Below are positions 21,230-33,690 of a stretch of 64,000 bases of DNA, in pieces. The position numbers and the translations under genes were made by a program. Position 1 is the first letter of the stretch. Each line of letters opens with the position of its first letter. Under the pieces are notes generated by a model, which was not told where the DNA came from, made no database searches, and saw nothing but the letters and a program-made list of their open reading frames with translations. The stretch is from Hirsutella rhossiliensis (Eukaryota > Ascomycota > Sordariomycetes > Hypocreales > Ophiocordycipitaceae), in assembly GCF_020360975.1 (NCBI RefSeq), contig NW_025408685.1, positions 372,001 to 436,000 of the forward strand. Direction: 5' to 3'.

Positions 21230-24200
21230 TTAGGCGATTCGTGCTTCCCGCACTGTCGGCCTGGTATCCCGATCCGGGCTCGACACCCACCTCCCCGGTG
21301 CCGTCCTCGTCCGGACGTACTGCCGTGGGGTCGCCGTCACCGGACGAGGCCGCCCACTGCCGTGCGTCCCGCTTTGCATCTTCGGCCGACCGTCGCAGCA
21401 ACTGCACGTTATCGACGAAACATGATATCCTCGGGGCCAGGGCTGCTCGTTGCCGCCCCATATGCAGTTGATGTCGCCCTTTCTTCGTCTAAGAAAGACT
21501 CCACGGCACGAACAGCGCAAGATGCTGCACAGCCGCTCTTCGCCATGGAAATTAGCCTTCTCGACCCGGCGCCTCCGGCCCGTCGACGACAAACGCACCT
21601 TCGGTAGCACGACCCTTCGTCGTCTTCGTCGAAATCCTTGCTCAAATACCCGTCGAGGCAGACCGTGGCCTGCTTGCCCGGTCGCCTGAGCACCTGCGCC
21701 CAACGGCCTCCCGGAGCCCAGCCGCTCTCGAACGGGACCTCCCAGCCGGCGGGCCTCGTCCCTTTCGTTGCGCTTCAGCCTGACCAGCGAAACGTAGTCG
21801 TAGAGACACAGCCCTCGAAGGACGTCTCCCGATGACGGTATGCCTCGACACGGCAAATCCTCTGGCCTGCTTCTTCGACGAGTATTGACTCGTCCACAGA
21901 GCCATCTGCAACGGCTGCGCCGCTTTCGTCGAAGGTGCGGCCATTGTCGGAAGACTTGCCAGTAGAGCAACGATACGTTCAGGAACGCCCAAGCACTGCC
22001 ATTCGTCAGTTCAGTCGCGCATCCCAGGAGGTCCGCGACGACCTCGACCTGCGATAACGGCCTCTCCGTAAACACGCGATTCGCCACCTTCATCAGGAAC
22101 TGCCGTGTCTTATTCTGCCTGCCATCGTCACCGGCACCACTGTCTCCACGAACCTCCGCGCCGTCGGCCATTCCGTCACCTGCCCTGGGAGGCAAGAGAT
22201 CCGCGGCGGCGGCGACGCGCTTCCATACAGGGTCCTCCACCTTGGTCGCATAGTTTGTGACGTAAAAGATGAGGGCCATCGTCTTACGCTGTGTGACGAT
22301 GAAAGATATGTCATGGTTGTGGCGAAGCCCCACGGCAATGGCCTTGTTCCACCGATTCACCATGCTGTGCGACCTCCGAATCCGCAGCACGCCGTCTCCC
22401 GTGAAGGCCGTCTCGTCGACCAGTCCCCACGGCGCCTTGAAACGACATAAATCGCCCTTGCGCCCCTTTTGCCCAGCGAGTACTTGACGCAGGTCGGGCT
22501 GTGGGTATGGATCTGCGTCGCGCCGGCACAGAAGTTCGCTTCCTCGTCGAACGAGGCTGAAAATTGCCGTTCGTCGCCCAGAAATTGCGATATATCTGAC
22601 GTCACCGATCGCTCGGCCTGCATTGCGCAGAAGCCTTCCTGGTCCAGATCCTGTCTTGTTCGTCAGCTTTCTCGGCTTTGACAGACGGAGGACGCAGGTC
22701 AACACGCCGGCCCCGCTCATACCTCGGAAAGACACTGTCGACGTATCTGACGATGCGTTCTCGGTATGCCGCTTGATCCTCGCCGTCGATATCGGCAAGC
22801 ATCGAGCTTAGATGCACGTTGCCCTGCAGCCAGAGCAGTCCGTGAACATGGAGCGCTCCACGCTCGTTGGTCTCGACGGCACCGTAATAGTGGCTGATGC
22901 GCCCGAACACCGACTCTCGCCCACTCTCACGTAATGTTCGAAGAACAACGTCATTTCTCGGTGGAAGAATTCGGCCGAGCTTAACGGGTCCGAGATGGCC
23001 AGCCGCGCACGTTTGAACGCCTTGTCGAGGCCTTGCAGGAATGCCTCGGCCGCTGCGGGATCACGTGCGGTATGCCGCCAGTCTCAGCTTCACCGGGTTC
23101 GTGATGTCGTTCGGGTTGAGCGTGAACCAGATTGCAGGCACGCCACGACATAAGATGAGTGACTGGATCTTGCGCCGCATGCTCAGACGGAGCTCCCTCG
23201 ACATGGGCTGCCGATAGCCGTACAGCGAAAGGCATCTTAGAAGCTCCTTGACGCCATCGTCGGTAGTCTTGCCCGACGTCTCCAGCTCCGCCCTGGCGGC
23301 CGCTAACCTATCCGCTGTCAGCGACCGTACGATGCGCTCCACCTCGGCGAAGTTCTTCCGCGTCGCGCTGAGCATGCTGACCCGACGATTCTTCGACCGC
23401 ACATCCATATTGAAAACGAGAAACGAGAAGATGGTATGCGTCGCGAATCGGCCACCATGGCGCCGCAGCACAATGCCGGCCCAGGTCCGAAGGCTTATGT
23501 TCCGAGACGACAGAAGATCTCGCGCCGCCGTCTCTTCTCCAGCAGCCGTACCCGCCAATTGACCGGCCCTCGGGTCCTAAGATGACTTCCTCCGCGAGCC
23601 GTGGTCCTCCAAATCCGAACGGCAGTAGGGTGGGAAAGGTCTTGGCGAAGAACGAGGCGTCGAGCGAGTCGGCGAATTCGTCTCCGCGACAAACGTGGAT
23701 GTATGGCTCGCGGACATCCGTGCCTTCTTGACCCGCCTCCGCCGACCTTATCCATGCCCTCGGCCCTTGCGGTCGTTCTCGGCCCCATCGCCACCCACGG
23801 CATTGCACGCAAAGCGGAGCTTCTCTGCGTCCGACACTTCCGGCGGTCCGTCCAATGCAAACATGCCGGAAGAGGTGATCTCGTTGATCGTTTTGGCTCT
23901 GTCATCGGGCTCAGCATCGTCAGTCCCGTCCGCTCCACTCCTCGGATTCTCGACTCCCCTGTCCAATACGTCTTGTCCTTGGAGGAGCTGGGCGAGGACT
24001 CCTTCGATCTCCGCCGGACTATCGTCGTCCATGGCCCGCTCTGCGGGCGGCACGACCTGCGCCGTTCGCGTCTTCTCCCACGCAGACGGCTCGTTCCGCT
24101 CCATGCGGTCGTAGACCACCCGCGGCACACCGTGTGATGGTGTTCCCAGCTATCCATTTCCGCCCTATCAATCTCAATATCGGCGTAATGGGGGTTATTC

Positions 24201-24802
24201 TTCTTCAACCAGATAAGCGCTCTCTCGACGACTTGACGCCTCACCGACAAGAGACCCGATAAGTCGCACGGTGCTGGCTTCTCCGCGCCCTGCCACGAGA
24301 CGTGGATCTCGTCCATTGTTTGCCAGAGCGGGTGCGGGAGCACCCTTCTCGCCAGCTCCTGCACGTTGTTTGGAAACACCGTGATGTGGCCCTTGACATG
24401 TCTCGGATACCTCACTGCCTGCGTCTGCCCGCCCGGAATGTTATACCTCGTCACAAAGCCGTAACACGAGTTCAACGAGATGAGCTTCTTCGACCGGCGT
24501 CAGCCCCTTCAGCTCGTCGGGGAACATGTGCTCGCATCCGAGGCGACTGTGAAGGTGGACCGCCGACGACAGGCTCCGCGCCCCAAGCATCGGGCACACT
24601 CCACACAAACCGAGACGGGCTCACCCCGGAAAGCAGCTTCGGCACGCAAATGGTGAGCGCTCACCCCGAGGAACGGGACTTGATAGCCACTGATCCCACG
24701 GAATCTCCTCAACTCCTTCCTTGTACGCTTGCGGTAACACAGCCTGCAGGTCATTATCGGCAAGGTGCTCACATCGTGGAACGCCCGATAAAACTTTCGC
24801 AC
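21230..24802 (-). pseudogene. Helitron 2 Rep region
   Basis: Rolling-circle initiator part. N-terminal cysteine modules: TCRLCYRKRTRKELRRF and CVECARCLG (24,802-24,509). Then CYGFVTRYNIPGGQTQAVRY and a Helitron-like N domain (23,558-23,061: SMRRKIQSLILCRGVPAIWF, TLNPNDITNPVKL). The HUH metal-binding motif is GALHVHGLLWL (about 22,830-22,870). The catalytic two-tyrosine motif is FYVTNYATK (about 22,236-22,265), followed by ELTNGSAWAFL. At least six frame changes break the gene. Confidence 0.82.
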
Positions 24803-25600
24803 CGTCGATACCTTCCTCTCATGCGGTATTGGTGTGCACCAGGTTTGCTCCTTAGACAGCCTTTCCTTCGCGACGAATTCCCTTCGAGGTAAAGCAAGAC
24901 ACTGGCCAAATCCTCTGCCTGCAGCTCACTCCTCCTCTGCCTCGGATGGCTTCCTCGAGTACGTTTCGTCGGGGTCTGGTCTCGGTCACGCTGGCGGTTC
25001 CTCTTTCTCTGTTCTACGGCCTGCGAGGATCTTTCCGCTGCCTCGTCTCGCCACGGCCGATCTTGTTCTCCCGCCGCCGCCTGGCGTGATGGCCGTGGTG
25101 GCAACCATCCGGATGACTGCGTATCTCCTGCCCTGCCTTGCATCTCTCTGGGTTGGGTTGGCTGAACGAGGGGCTCCCTGACGACTCCAGACGACATCGT
25201 GACAGCGGTTGCCGGCCAATCCTGTCCCGCCTGGCATCCGGATGACTGTATATCTCCCGCTCTATCTTCTATTGCTCTAGGTTGGATTGGCCGAATGAGG
25301 CGCTCCCTGACGGCTGTAGACGAAATCCCGACACTGTTTGCCGGCCGACCCTGTCCTTTCTGGCGTGATGGCGGCGGTGGCCACCGTCCGGATGACTGCG
25401 TATCTCCTGCGCCATCATCCATCTCTTGAGGTCGGATTGGCCGAACCAGAAGCTCCTGACGACTCTAGGCGAGTTCCCGACAGGGCTTGCCGGCCGATCC
25501 TGTCCTCCTGGGCGGCTTGGGTGTCCTCGGAGCCCATTGGCCCTGTCCGCGCACCACGGCTTCGCCTTCCAGACGTGCCCTCTGACGCCCTCCACGAGCC
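24769..25600 (-). pseudogene. Helitron 2 N-terminal repeat region
   Basis: Low-complexity Gly/Ser/Pro/Arg-rich leader of the Helitron protein. A repeated motif AGDTQSSG (or AGDIQSSG) alternates with QxRPAxxVGxSSxxVRE-like segments, giving about four units between 25,595 and 25,080. It then runs into a basic segment (RKRNRQRDRDQTPTKRTRG) and QAEDLASVLLYLEG before the cysteine module. The biological role is unknown; it may be a flexible or DNA-binding leader. Confidence 0.5.
25080..25545. repeat. Tandem repeat, about four imperfect units
   Basis: Each unit contains CCGGATGACTG, GGTTGGATTGGC or a variant, and TTGCCGGCCGATCCTGTCC or a variant. Unit spacing is about 120-150 bp. It encodes the repeated segments of the Helitron 2 leader on the minus strand. 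Confidence 0.65.
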
Positions 25601-28300
25601 CTCCCTTCGAGGAGGAACTATCGACGTTAGTCGTCCTTTCCGCGGCCAGCCGCCTCGCCGACTTCCCTTGGCAACGCTCTTTGAGTGCCTCTGCCTGCTC
25701 TCTTCGTGAGGCATCGTCGGCCGCCGCGGCCGGCTTGCCTCAATAGGCCGGAACCTGGGTGCCGCGTTTCGACTTTGTGGCCCGACGCCCGCTTCGGCCC
25801 TTCGTCCATTGCGATCGGTCTCGCCGCCGCGATATCCTCGTCGCAGCAGCGGCCGCTGCTGCTGTCCCCGTTTCGCACTCTCCTGCCACCGATCTTACCT
25901 CGCGGCTACGATTCTCCCCATGCTGGTGCTGTCTTATCGGCAAGGCTCCGCAAACGAACGATAGATTAGGAAGCCTTCGCCCGGATATACCCCGAGATTG
26001 TCTCGCTTCCTGGCAATGGCGTTCCGCCGCGTTGGCATTCTTCTTGCTAACGGTTATATCCTTCCTTGTTAATATCCCCTTTCTGCATTAGACCTCTCCT
26101 CTCTCGGACCTGCCGGGCTTCCTTTGTACCTATCGACAGGCCTATCTGCCGACAGCCCTAGTTTTCGCCATCCTATGCCGGTAGCCCTGCCGGACACTTT
26201 AATCCGCGTCGCCCTTGCTGCCCGATCAGTACCCAGCTCCGCAACACCACGACGCATCTCTTTGACGTCTGCTTACTTACAGCGGCAAGGCTCCTCGCTC
26301 TTCCCGGCGAATCCATACCACTATTGATCTACTATAAGTGCGTCTACGCTCGACTTCTTCCTACTCCTTTCTTGACGCTGAGAACCCGTCCTTTAGTGCG
26401 TGCAAGTGGCCTATCGACCTGCGCAGATGCACTATGTCTTCCTCTCTACTTCGTACCGATATGCCCGCACCGCACCTTCGAAAGCCGCTCGATAGCCAAA
26501 GGGGCGCTGGCGGTGAGATGTCTATGATGTCTTTTGTCCAGCCGGACTGTCCTGCTAGATTTTCCCACCAGGACGACCACCGCATCAGGGTCTTAACGCC
26601 GAGGCCATGGCCCGCGTCTTCCTGCCTCCTCCCGCCTGGCTGCTCGCGACGGAATATGCGCCCTCCGATCGGATGCCGATGATTCCCCGACATCCGTCTT
26701 TTTAGCCTCAACCTCCATCTACGGCCAGCCTATTGATCCTCCGACTGGACCGAAGAGTGGTTTTTCATGCATGCCCGCGTCCACCCCTACGCGCTCGCAT
26801 GGGAGGTTGAGCAACGCGACGGCCTCGAGTCTGACACGGGCCGCACCTTTCTATACGATGCCCGCCCTTGTCGTCCGCGATCAGGGCTACCAGCCGTAAG
26901 CCGTGCCCTGACCCTTCGCGAGTGCCGACGAAACGGTATATGGCTAAGATGGGCTTGAAGTGTTCTCCTAGGCTCTTTGCCTCCATGGGCGACTTCCTGC
27001 ATCCCGCCTATTGTTTCCTTTACCGGCCTTATCGTCGGCACCGGCCACTCCTCGCTGCGGCGGGACCTACTGCCCGGTCCAGGCGCCGCCCAACTTAACT
27101 GTTGCGGATTTGTCCGCCTTTCTACCTATGTCGCTCCTGGGATGCCTAATAAGGTCCCCTTCAAGGGCTTCCACCCGTTCCAGGTCTTCGTTATCTTCCT
27201 GTTCGCGCTAACCCTGGGCCATCTTGTGTAGGAAGATGGCCGAGAGGCAGGACTCTCAATTTCAGCCTAACGTCCCCTTTACCTGCACAGGCAAGGTCGC
27301 TGGCCTGCTCCGTCATGATGTCATGCTCTACCCCCCGGGCTCGGACCGGGACAACGTCTTTATCGTCGTCCCGGATTCCTGGACTTTTCTCGACAAGGCC
27401 GCCGCCGCCGTCACCACGATGGCACCGCTTCTCTCTACGCCACAGAGGCAACAAGCTTCCTCCGCTTCCGCGGCCTTCCGGGACGTGCGCTGCCTCTTTG
27501 TCTTTGATCACCCCTGGCACCCTCCCGCTCAGTCCTCCACCCTTGGCTTCGGCTTCGCCCTCGACCGGCCACCTTACGCCGCCCGGGAAACGATATTGCC
27601 CTGAGCCTGCCGATACGCCGACGAAGCGACCGTGTCTGCTGCATAAGGCCCCGGTGATCTCGTCTTCCCCTAAGCCCGCCTCCTCTGCTACCCACTCGTT
27701 CTCTGTTTCGGCTGCCTCCGCCGCTCATGAGCCGGACAACCCTAAGCCGGGTCCTGACTTACGGGACTCTTCCCTCGATTCCATTGTCGCCCATGGCTTG
27801 GGCTCGCCGGCCCGTCCGCTTCGAAACCGCCACCTATCTAAGAAAGCTACGGAAATGGAATAGCGTACGCTGCTATAACTCCTTAAATGGGAAGTGTTTT
27901 TCGTCCAGCCTGGCTGCCCCTTGGTCGTCGTTACCTTTCTGCCTCTGTACATCTGTCTGCCCCTTGTCTAGACGTTTTTTTCGTTCCTCAAGGCTCTTTG
28001 CGCAACCCTGTTGGGTTGCCTCTCCCGTTTTATTATTCAGCCCGAAGGGCGTTTATTCAGTCAGAAAGAGAGGCATAAAACCTCTTCTCATTGGCTAATT
28101 GGCCTCCCCTGTACTCAACTCGTGCGGGGAGTGGTCGGTTGGCAACGCCACCAAATGAAGGCCATGCCGCAAACCCCTGAGCGTTGACTAGGTAACGAGC
28201 TAGCCGTTTCCGAGAGCTTTTCTTCAATGCAAGTTTCCAAGCACACGCTTCCACTTCCATCGTGGGTCGAATCTATCGAACCCATCGGTTACTAACGGAT
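25600..28300. other. GC-rich region between two Helitrons, mostly unassigned
   Basis: No recognised domain. Many overlapping open frames are present on both strands because the region is GC-rich and low in stops; none is convincing except possibly 27,224-27,604 (separate entry). A hairpin GCCC-GAA-GGGC occurs near 28,040 next to a duplicated TTATTCAG. It may include the 5' non-coding parts of the flanking Helitrons or captured host sequence. Confidence 0.3.
27224..27604 (+). CDS. Unrecognised ORF, possibly captured gene fragment
   Basis: Open frame of about 125 codons without a clear start context. Its middle (FTCTGKVAGLLRHDVMLY, then DNVFIVVPDSWTFLDKA) has the look of a folded protein rather than random GC-rich translation; the rest is Pro/Ser/Ala-rich. 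It is not recognised. Helitrons are known to capture host genes, and this lies between two of them, but there is no direct evidence of capture. A shadow of an older coding frame is also possible. Confidence 0.25.
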   Translation: MCRKMAERQDSQFQPNVPFTCTGKVAGLLRHDVMLYPPGSDRDNVFIVVPDSWTFLDKAAAAVTTMAPLLSTPQRQQASSASAAFRDVRCLFVFDHPWHPPAQSSTLGFGFALDRPPYAARETILP

Positions 28301-28457
28301 TCTAGGTCAAATTTAGCTCCGCGGCCGACCTAGCTACAACATTCCCTGGCACCACCTGCGGGTGTGTATTGCTGCAGCCACGCAAGTCCTCGCAAAGCCT
28401 CCTGCCCGAGCAATATCTAGCAGTCTCGGTGGGAAAGAGGTGGATATATACGGTCAG

Positions 28458-30190
28458 ATGGAGAACAATATGCCCGAGGCAGTCCGCAACTGTCGTACCT
28501 GCAAGCAAGATCTGCCCGAAGTCGAATTTCGAAGCGTCAAGGACCCTACGAAGTTTACAGGACAGTGTGCTAGCTGTAGGGCACACCGAAAGAACGGGCA
28601 ACCGAATCGCGAGCCGCCGTTACCGCGATGCGGAATATCGCCTCGAGACCATCGCTACGCAGAGCCACGAAGAGGACGGATTCGCTAGCTAACCTGACGC
28701 CTCCAAGGCGGACTGCGCCAACGCCTGCGTCTGTGACTGACCTACGACCTCCTGCCATGCCTGTTTTATTCCGTGGCCTGGCGCCTGCACCGGAACTGCC
28801 TATACCTCCGCTGGGCCCCTTTTCCTCCTACCCTTGGCCTGCCAACAGTAGTTCTGGGCACGCCGATTCAAGACACTGCTTCTACAGCTCCTGTTGTGCA
28901 AGGCACTCCTATACCACAGGAATCGCTTCCTACCACTCCTTCATTATTGACACAGGGTCATCACCGCGGCCGTTATACTCGTCAAGGCACACAGCCTCAA
29001 GCGCGGCTGTTTGATCAGAGTAGTGATCCGCCTTTTACAGGTGACCTTGACTTGCCCGCCCTTAGTAAGGAAGATCAGGCGCTTGTGCGAGAGTTCTATA
29101 CTGCCCTGAATGACGACAAGATGCATAGTTGCATTCGCTGCCAGGAGCGTTGGTTCGATATGAAACGAAATAGCTTGAAAATCTGCAGCCGCTGCATTGG
29201 TCGAGACAGGAAGAAAGCCCTCGACGAGCCCTACTTCTTCAGCGCTGCGAATAACCTCGACTTTGGGGAAGTCCCCGGCAATCTACCCGATCTAACGATG
29301 GTTGAGGAGATGCTTATTGCTAGGATTCACGTACACGTCAAGGTCCTACAAGTGCGTGGCGCTCAATACAAATATCGCGGCCACGTTATCCACTTTCTTC
29401 GCAACATTGGTAGGCTATTTGAAGAGCTCCCAGTGCTACCGAAGGAGCTAGATATCGTGCTCCTACGGCCTCCTAATATGGAAGGCGACCCTCGCTTCCA
29501 GCAACAGTTTGCTCGCGATTTCCGGGTACGCCGTTCATGCCTGTTGACCTGGCTGTATTACCTACAGCGCCACCACCCGGGCTATCGCGATATCGTCGTG
29601 AGCCAGGATCGCCTGCAACGGCTTCCTCTTGACGGCAGCATAGTTGCTTCCATTGCTAGCCAAGTGGCTGACATACCTGACGGCGAGATCCCACAAGGCC
29701 CTGTTGAGGAGGCCTTGGAAGAGGATCCCTGCGATGCGGACGCATCAGCGATCCCGAACTTGCAGGTTACCGATACCGAATTAAACGCCCTGCAGTCCCG
29801 AGTCCTTGATGTTGCCCTGACTCTGAGCGTATGGCTAATGTTGAGTATATGTCGCATAGCGCGCAGGCTCACCACCAGATGCCATTGCCATCCATTCGCA
29901 GGACCCCTATCGACGAATTCAACCGTTCCCAGCCGCTGTTATCGCTTGCGTTCCCTACCCTCTACCCTGACGGCAAGGCCGACTTCGTGGAGCCTCGCCT
30001 ACGGAGCATCACGTACCAGGACTACCTTGGCCATGCGATGAGATGGCATGACGGACGTTTTGCCCGCCATAAAACGTGGCCTTTCGTCGCCCTCAACACG
30101 CTGCTACGTGCGCAGGTCCGAAAGCGAAGTGACTACTTCGTCAAGCAACGCGACAGCCGCCGTCAACCCTTACACGCGCTGACCTAGAGG
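28458..30190 (+). pseudogene. Helitron 1 N-terminal region
   Basis: Starts with MENNMPEAVRNCRTCKQDLP at 28,458, a CxxC/CxxC zinc module (CRTCKQ, CASCRAH). After a frame change it continues (28,940-29,820) with DLPALSKEDQALVREFY, CIRCQERW, ICSRCIGRD, DEPYFFSAANNLDFG and LIARIHVHVKVLQVRGAQYK, then LRPPNMEGDPRFQQQFARDF. A frameshift near 29,825 leads to FPTLYPDGKADFVEPR and YLGHAMRWHDGRFARH, the Helitron-like N domain. Confidence 0.82.
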
Positions 30191-30390
30191 AAGCGATGGC
30201 TGAGCCTGATGAGCCAGAGGCTCAGGACCTGATCCAGTCGATCACGCGCCAAGCCGCGGTAATCAGGCACCCGGCCGTATTGGTATAAGCAAAGGAAGGA
30301 ATTGGAAGCATATGCCTACAATCTGGGCAGACCTGGCCTTTCGTTACTGCAAGTGCGGCCGATTACCACTGGGAATCACTATATCGTCAC

Positions 30391-31382
30391 ATGCCTCGAT
30401 TCCAAGAGTGGAAAGCAGCTCCTGAGGCGGCGCGCATGGTCCTGTCCCGGCAACTACTGCGAGACAACGCCCACATCGCCGCCTACCACTTCTACAAGCG
30501 TTATACGCTTCTTACGACTATTGTCCTGAAGCAGAAGTTCAACCTAACGGACCTTTGGGGCCGCTATGAGTGGCAGGGCAGGGGGTCCAGTCACCACCAT
30601 GGCCTATATTGGTTAAGTGGCCACCCAGACTTGGATCCTGACGATAATCGATCCCGGGAGCGATTTGCCCGTATCTGGGGATATCACGTATCTGCCGTTA
30701 ACCCAGAGCCTCATCGAATACAGGCTCCTGGGAAGGGAATCCCTGATCAGCAATCTATTGGAGCAGCCCTTACCGTTCAGTTCCTATCGATGGTAGTCAA
30801 CCGCGTGCAACGCCACCGCTGCAACAACTACTGTATGCAGCGCAATAAGCATACCAAGCAGGTAGAGTGCCGATTTGGATTTCCTCACGGACAGCGCCTA
30901 CTAGCCTCCCTTGACAAGTTGCCTCACCCAAGCACTGGACCTTTAGGGGTGGGAGGAACGATGGCCAGATTAACCACTACAACCGCTTGCTTACCGTTGC
31001 ATGGCTAGCCAATACAGATGTCTCTCCCTGCACGAGCCTCCAGCAGGTGATCGATTACGCAGCCAAATACTGCTCCAAGTCAGAAAAGAAGAGCGAGTCT
31101 TTTGCCCAGATTGGGAAGGCGCTGATGCCCCGGGTCAAGGACCACAACCCCCTGATTTCTTTCACGTCAAAGCTCCTGAATCAGCTAGTTGCTGAACGGG
31201 ATTACTCGAAGCAGGAGGTTAGCCACTTCCTCGGCCTGCCGTTACAGGAGGGCTCACGAATCTGCCTATACGTTGACTGCCGTCATCCTGACAGACATTC
31301 CCGCTCCTTACGCATTGACGGCGATGAGGTTGACGAGGCCCCAACGTCTACGAAAAGTACGGTCAGCGCCCGGAAGCCCTGA
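30391..31382 (+). pseudogene. Helitron 1 Rep domain
   Basis: HUH endonuclease. The metal-binding motif is GSSHHHGLYWL (about 30,583-30,615), preceded by LTDLWGRYEWQG. HRCNNYCMQRN and VECRFGFPH form a Cys/His block. The two-tyrosine motif DYAAKYCSK lies at about 31,052-31,080, followed by LMPRVKDHNPLISFTSKLLN. A frameshift near 30,960 separates HUH from the tyrosines. Confidence 0.82.
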
Positions 31383-31994
31383 AGGACCTGACCTACGTTT
31401 CCTTCCTCAAACACTGGAATTTCCGCTCTAGAGACCCTTCCGCATGGAAGCAATGGCGGCCAGGCAACGTTAACGGCAGGCCCCGTGTGTTGGTTTACTT
31501 TCCTCGCTATCAGGCTGCTCCAGAAGGCCAGCAGTGGCCAGATTATTGCCGTGTAAAGCTGACATTAAATCACCCACATCGCCGGCTTGATGAGCTCCTC
31601 ACTTTCGACGGCCAGGCTTTTAGTTCCACGTTCAGGCCTTCTCCTATTGTTGGCAGCATCACAATCATGGTGATGACCATTACGGCCAGCCAAAAGAGGC
31701 TCGATTACAGCCTCAAGATGATCAATATGAGGCTCTGCCTGTGGGGAAGAATTTGATGACGAAGACTGGATTCGCCTCGCTGCCCTTTACCTGACCACCC
31801 CTTACCCAGGAAGTTCTTGACCTTCTTGGCCGCCGCGATATCGACGTCAATTACGACTGGACACGGCATGTGGGTACATATCCGGAACTTCGAGATGGCT
31901 ACTGGAAGGACCTTATCGCTAGCCACCCCATGGCCAACGATGTGGAGGTCCTTGGCCTCAATGGCGTAATACGCTGAATCCACAACAACGGCTC

Positions 31995-33331
31995 GTGTAC
32001 GACACATTCATGGGCCACTTCCAGGCGCGAAATCCCACTCAAATCCTTCTCCACGTTGATGGTGGTGGTGGCACCGGCAAGTCGTTCCTTATCAAGGTGC
32101 TTTCCTCCCATCTTCAGGCGGCCGCTCTACCGAATCCTAGCCCTATTTGCCGCGTAGCGCCAACAGGCGTTGCGAGTAACCAGATACAGGGCAGCACCAT
32201 TCATTCATTGCTACGCCTCCCAGTAGGTGGTGCTTTTACCGACCTTCCCCCAGCCGACGCAGCCGCCCTTCAGTCCCGCCTACGGCACGTCAAATACCTC
32301 GTGATCGATGAAAAGAGCATGCTGGGATTGAGCAGCTCGCGCGGATCGATTCCCGTCTGCGACAGGCCTTTCCACAGCGTAGCCTCGAGTTCTTTGGTGG
32401 TGTGAGCGTCTTGCTTGTGGGCGATTTCTTCCAGTTACCACCAGTCCGGCAAAAGCCCTGTATTCGACTAGCACCAGCCTGTCTTCGTTGGAAAGGAGAG
32501 GGCAGGTGGCCTACCGGTTATTTGACCGCACCGTCTTCCTGACCACGGTACAGCGCCAGGCTGGTGATGATCAGGCTCAGTTCCGTCGGGCGTTGCAGGA
32601 ACTGCGTGAAGTCAAGTTATCCATACCGTCCTGGAACCTCCTTAGCAGTCGGGTACAGTCCAGGCTAACGCAGAGCGAGGTTGACAGCTTCAGGGCCGCT
32701 TTGCGGGTGTATTCTACCAGGGCCCGGGTCAACGAATACAATTACGAGCATATGGTGCATCTCAACGCCCCGGCAATACAGGTGGAGGCAAAGAATCAGG
32801 CAAGGGCGCGGGGCAGGCACCAAGCGACAATGCTGGCAATCTATCTAACAAGTTCCTGTTGCTAAGGGCGCCAGGGTAATGCTCACTACTAACCTATGGC
32901 AGCCAGCTGGCCTAGTTAACGGTGCCCAGGGTACTGTATACGATATCGCCTGGAACCCAGGCGCCGAACCATTGGAAGATCCCCCGGCCGTTATTATGGT
33001 GGACTTTGATAGCTACGATGGACCGCCATATCTAATAACTAACGAGGGCAGGAAAATCTCACCCATCCTCCCAGTCAGGCGTGATTTCCTTATGGGCAAC
33101 GAGACCTGCGCTCGCACGCAGTTTCCCCTGATGGTGGCGTTTGCTATCACTGTTCACAAATGCCAGAGCCTAACGAAGGAGCAAATAGTTACTGATCTCG
33201 CTACACGCGACTTCCAGGCCGGTATTAGCTATGTTGCTGTGTCACGGGTTACGTCGCTGCAAGGCTTACTCCTTGAGGCGCCTTTCGATCGTCAGAGCCT
33301 CTATAACCACACGCCGACAGAAGGTTTATAA
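31995..33331 (+). pseudogene. Helitron 1 PIF1-like helicase domain
   Basis: Walker A HVDGGGGTGKSFLIKVL (about 32,055-32,105), RVAPTGVASNQIQGSTIHSL (motif Ia), VIDEKSMLGL (Walker B, about 32,300-32,330), and in the next frame LLVGDFFQLPPV (about 32,410-32,450). TVFLTTVQRQ, TTNLWQPAGLVNGAQGTVYD, PLMVAFAITVHKCQSLT (motif V) and YVAVSRVTSLQGLLL (motif VI) follow. Stop at 33,329-33,331. Frameshifts occur near 32,340, 32,480 and 32,865. Confidence 0.85.
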
Positions 33332-33588
33332 GCCTGTCTCCCTACGTGCTGCGTTTACGGCTAACTACAAAGGCTAAAGCAGGGATGAAGATGCGCCTCG
33401 CTGACCAACAACGGCGTCAGGGTCAACAGCTGAGCGATGCACCGTATCCACCACTCTACCTTGACTAAACGACGTCTTCCTATAAGCTACAGGGAAGGGG
33501 GAGGTTCGATATAGGGTATATAGTTAGATTGGGCCAGTCAAGGAGCGGTTTAAACAGCTGGATGGCCGCCGCAGGCGAAAGGGGGGTT

Positions 33589-33690
33589 CTAGGGGGTCCC
33601 CCCCTAGGAAAGTTGAATTGCAGGAATACGATGTTCACCCTTCGGGCTGGATATTCAGCCGTTAAGCCCCTTGCCTTGGCAACTTAACGG
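33589..33690. other. Two hairpins in the Helitron 1 tail
   Basis: Hairpin 1: CTAGGGGG (33,589-33,596) pairs with CCCCCTAG (33,600-33,607). Hairpin 2: CCGTTAAG (33,659-33,666) pairs with CTTAACGG (33,683-33,690), loop 16. Helitron 3' ends characteristically carry a hairpin shortly before CTRR. A smaller GGAG-GAAT-CTCC followed by TAG lies near 33,730-33,744 and could be the true terminus. Confidence 0.5.

Larger units (their letters stand above)
19164..25600 (-). mobile_element. Large decayed Helitron (family 2)
   Basis: Minus-strand rolling-circle transposon coding region with, in order, an N-terminal repeat region, cysteine module, HUH Rep endonuclease and PIF1-type helicase. It is clearly a different family from the Helitron at 28.4 kb: the motifs correspond but the sequences do not. 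The frame is broken many times by indels. Exact ends (5' TC, 3' CTRR with hairpin) could not be fixed. Confidence 0.8.
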
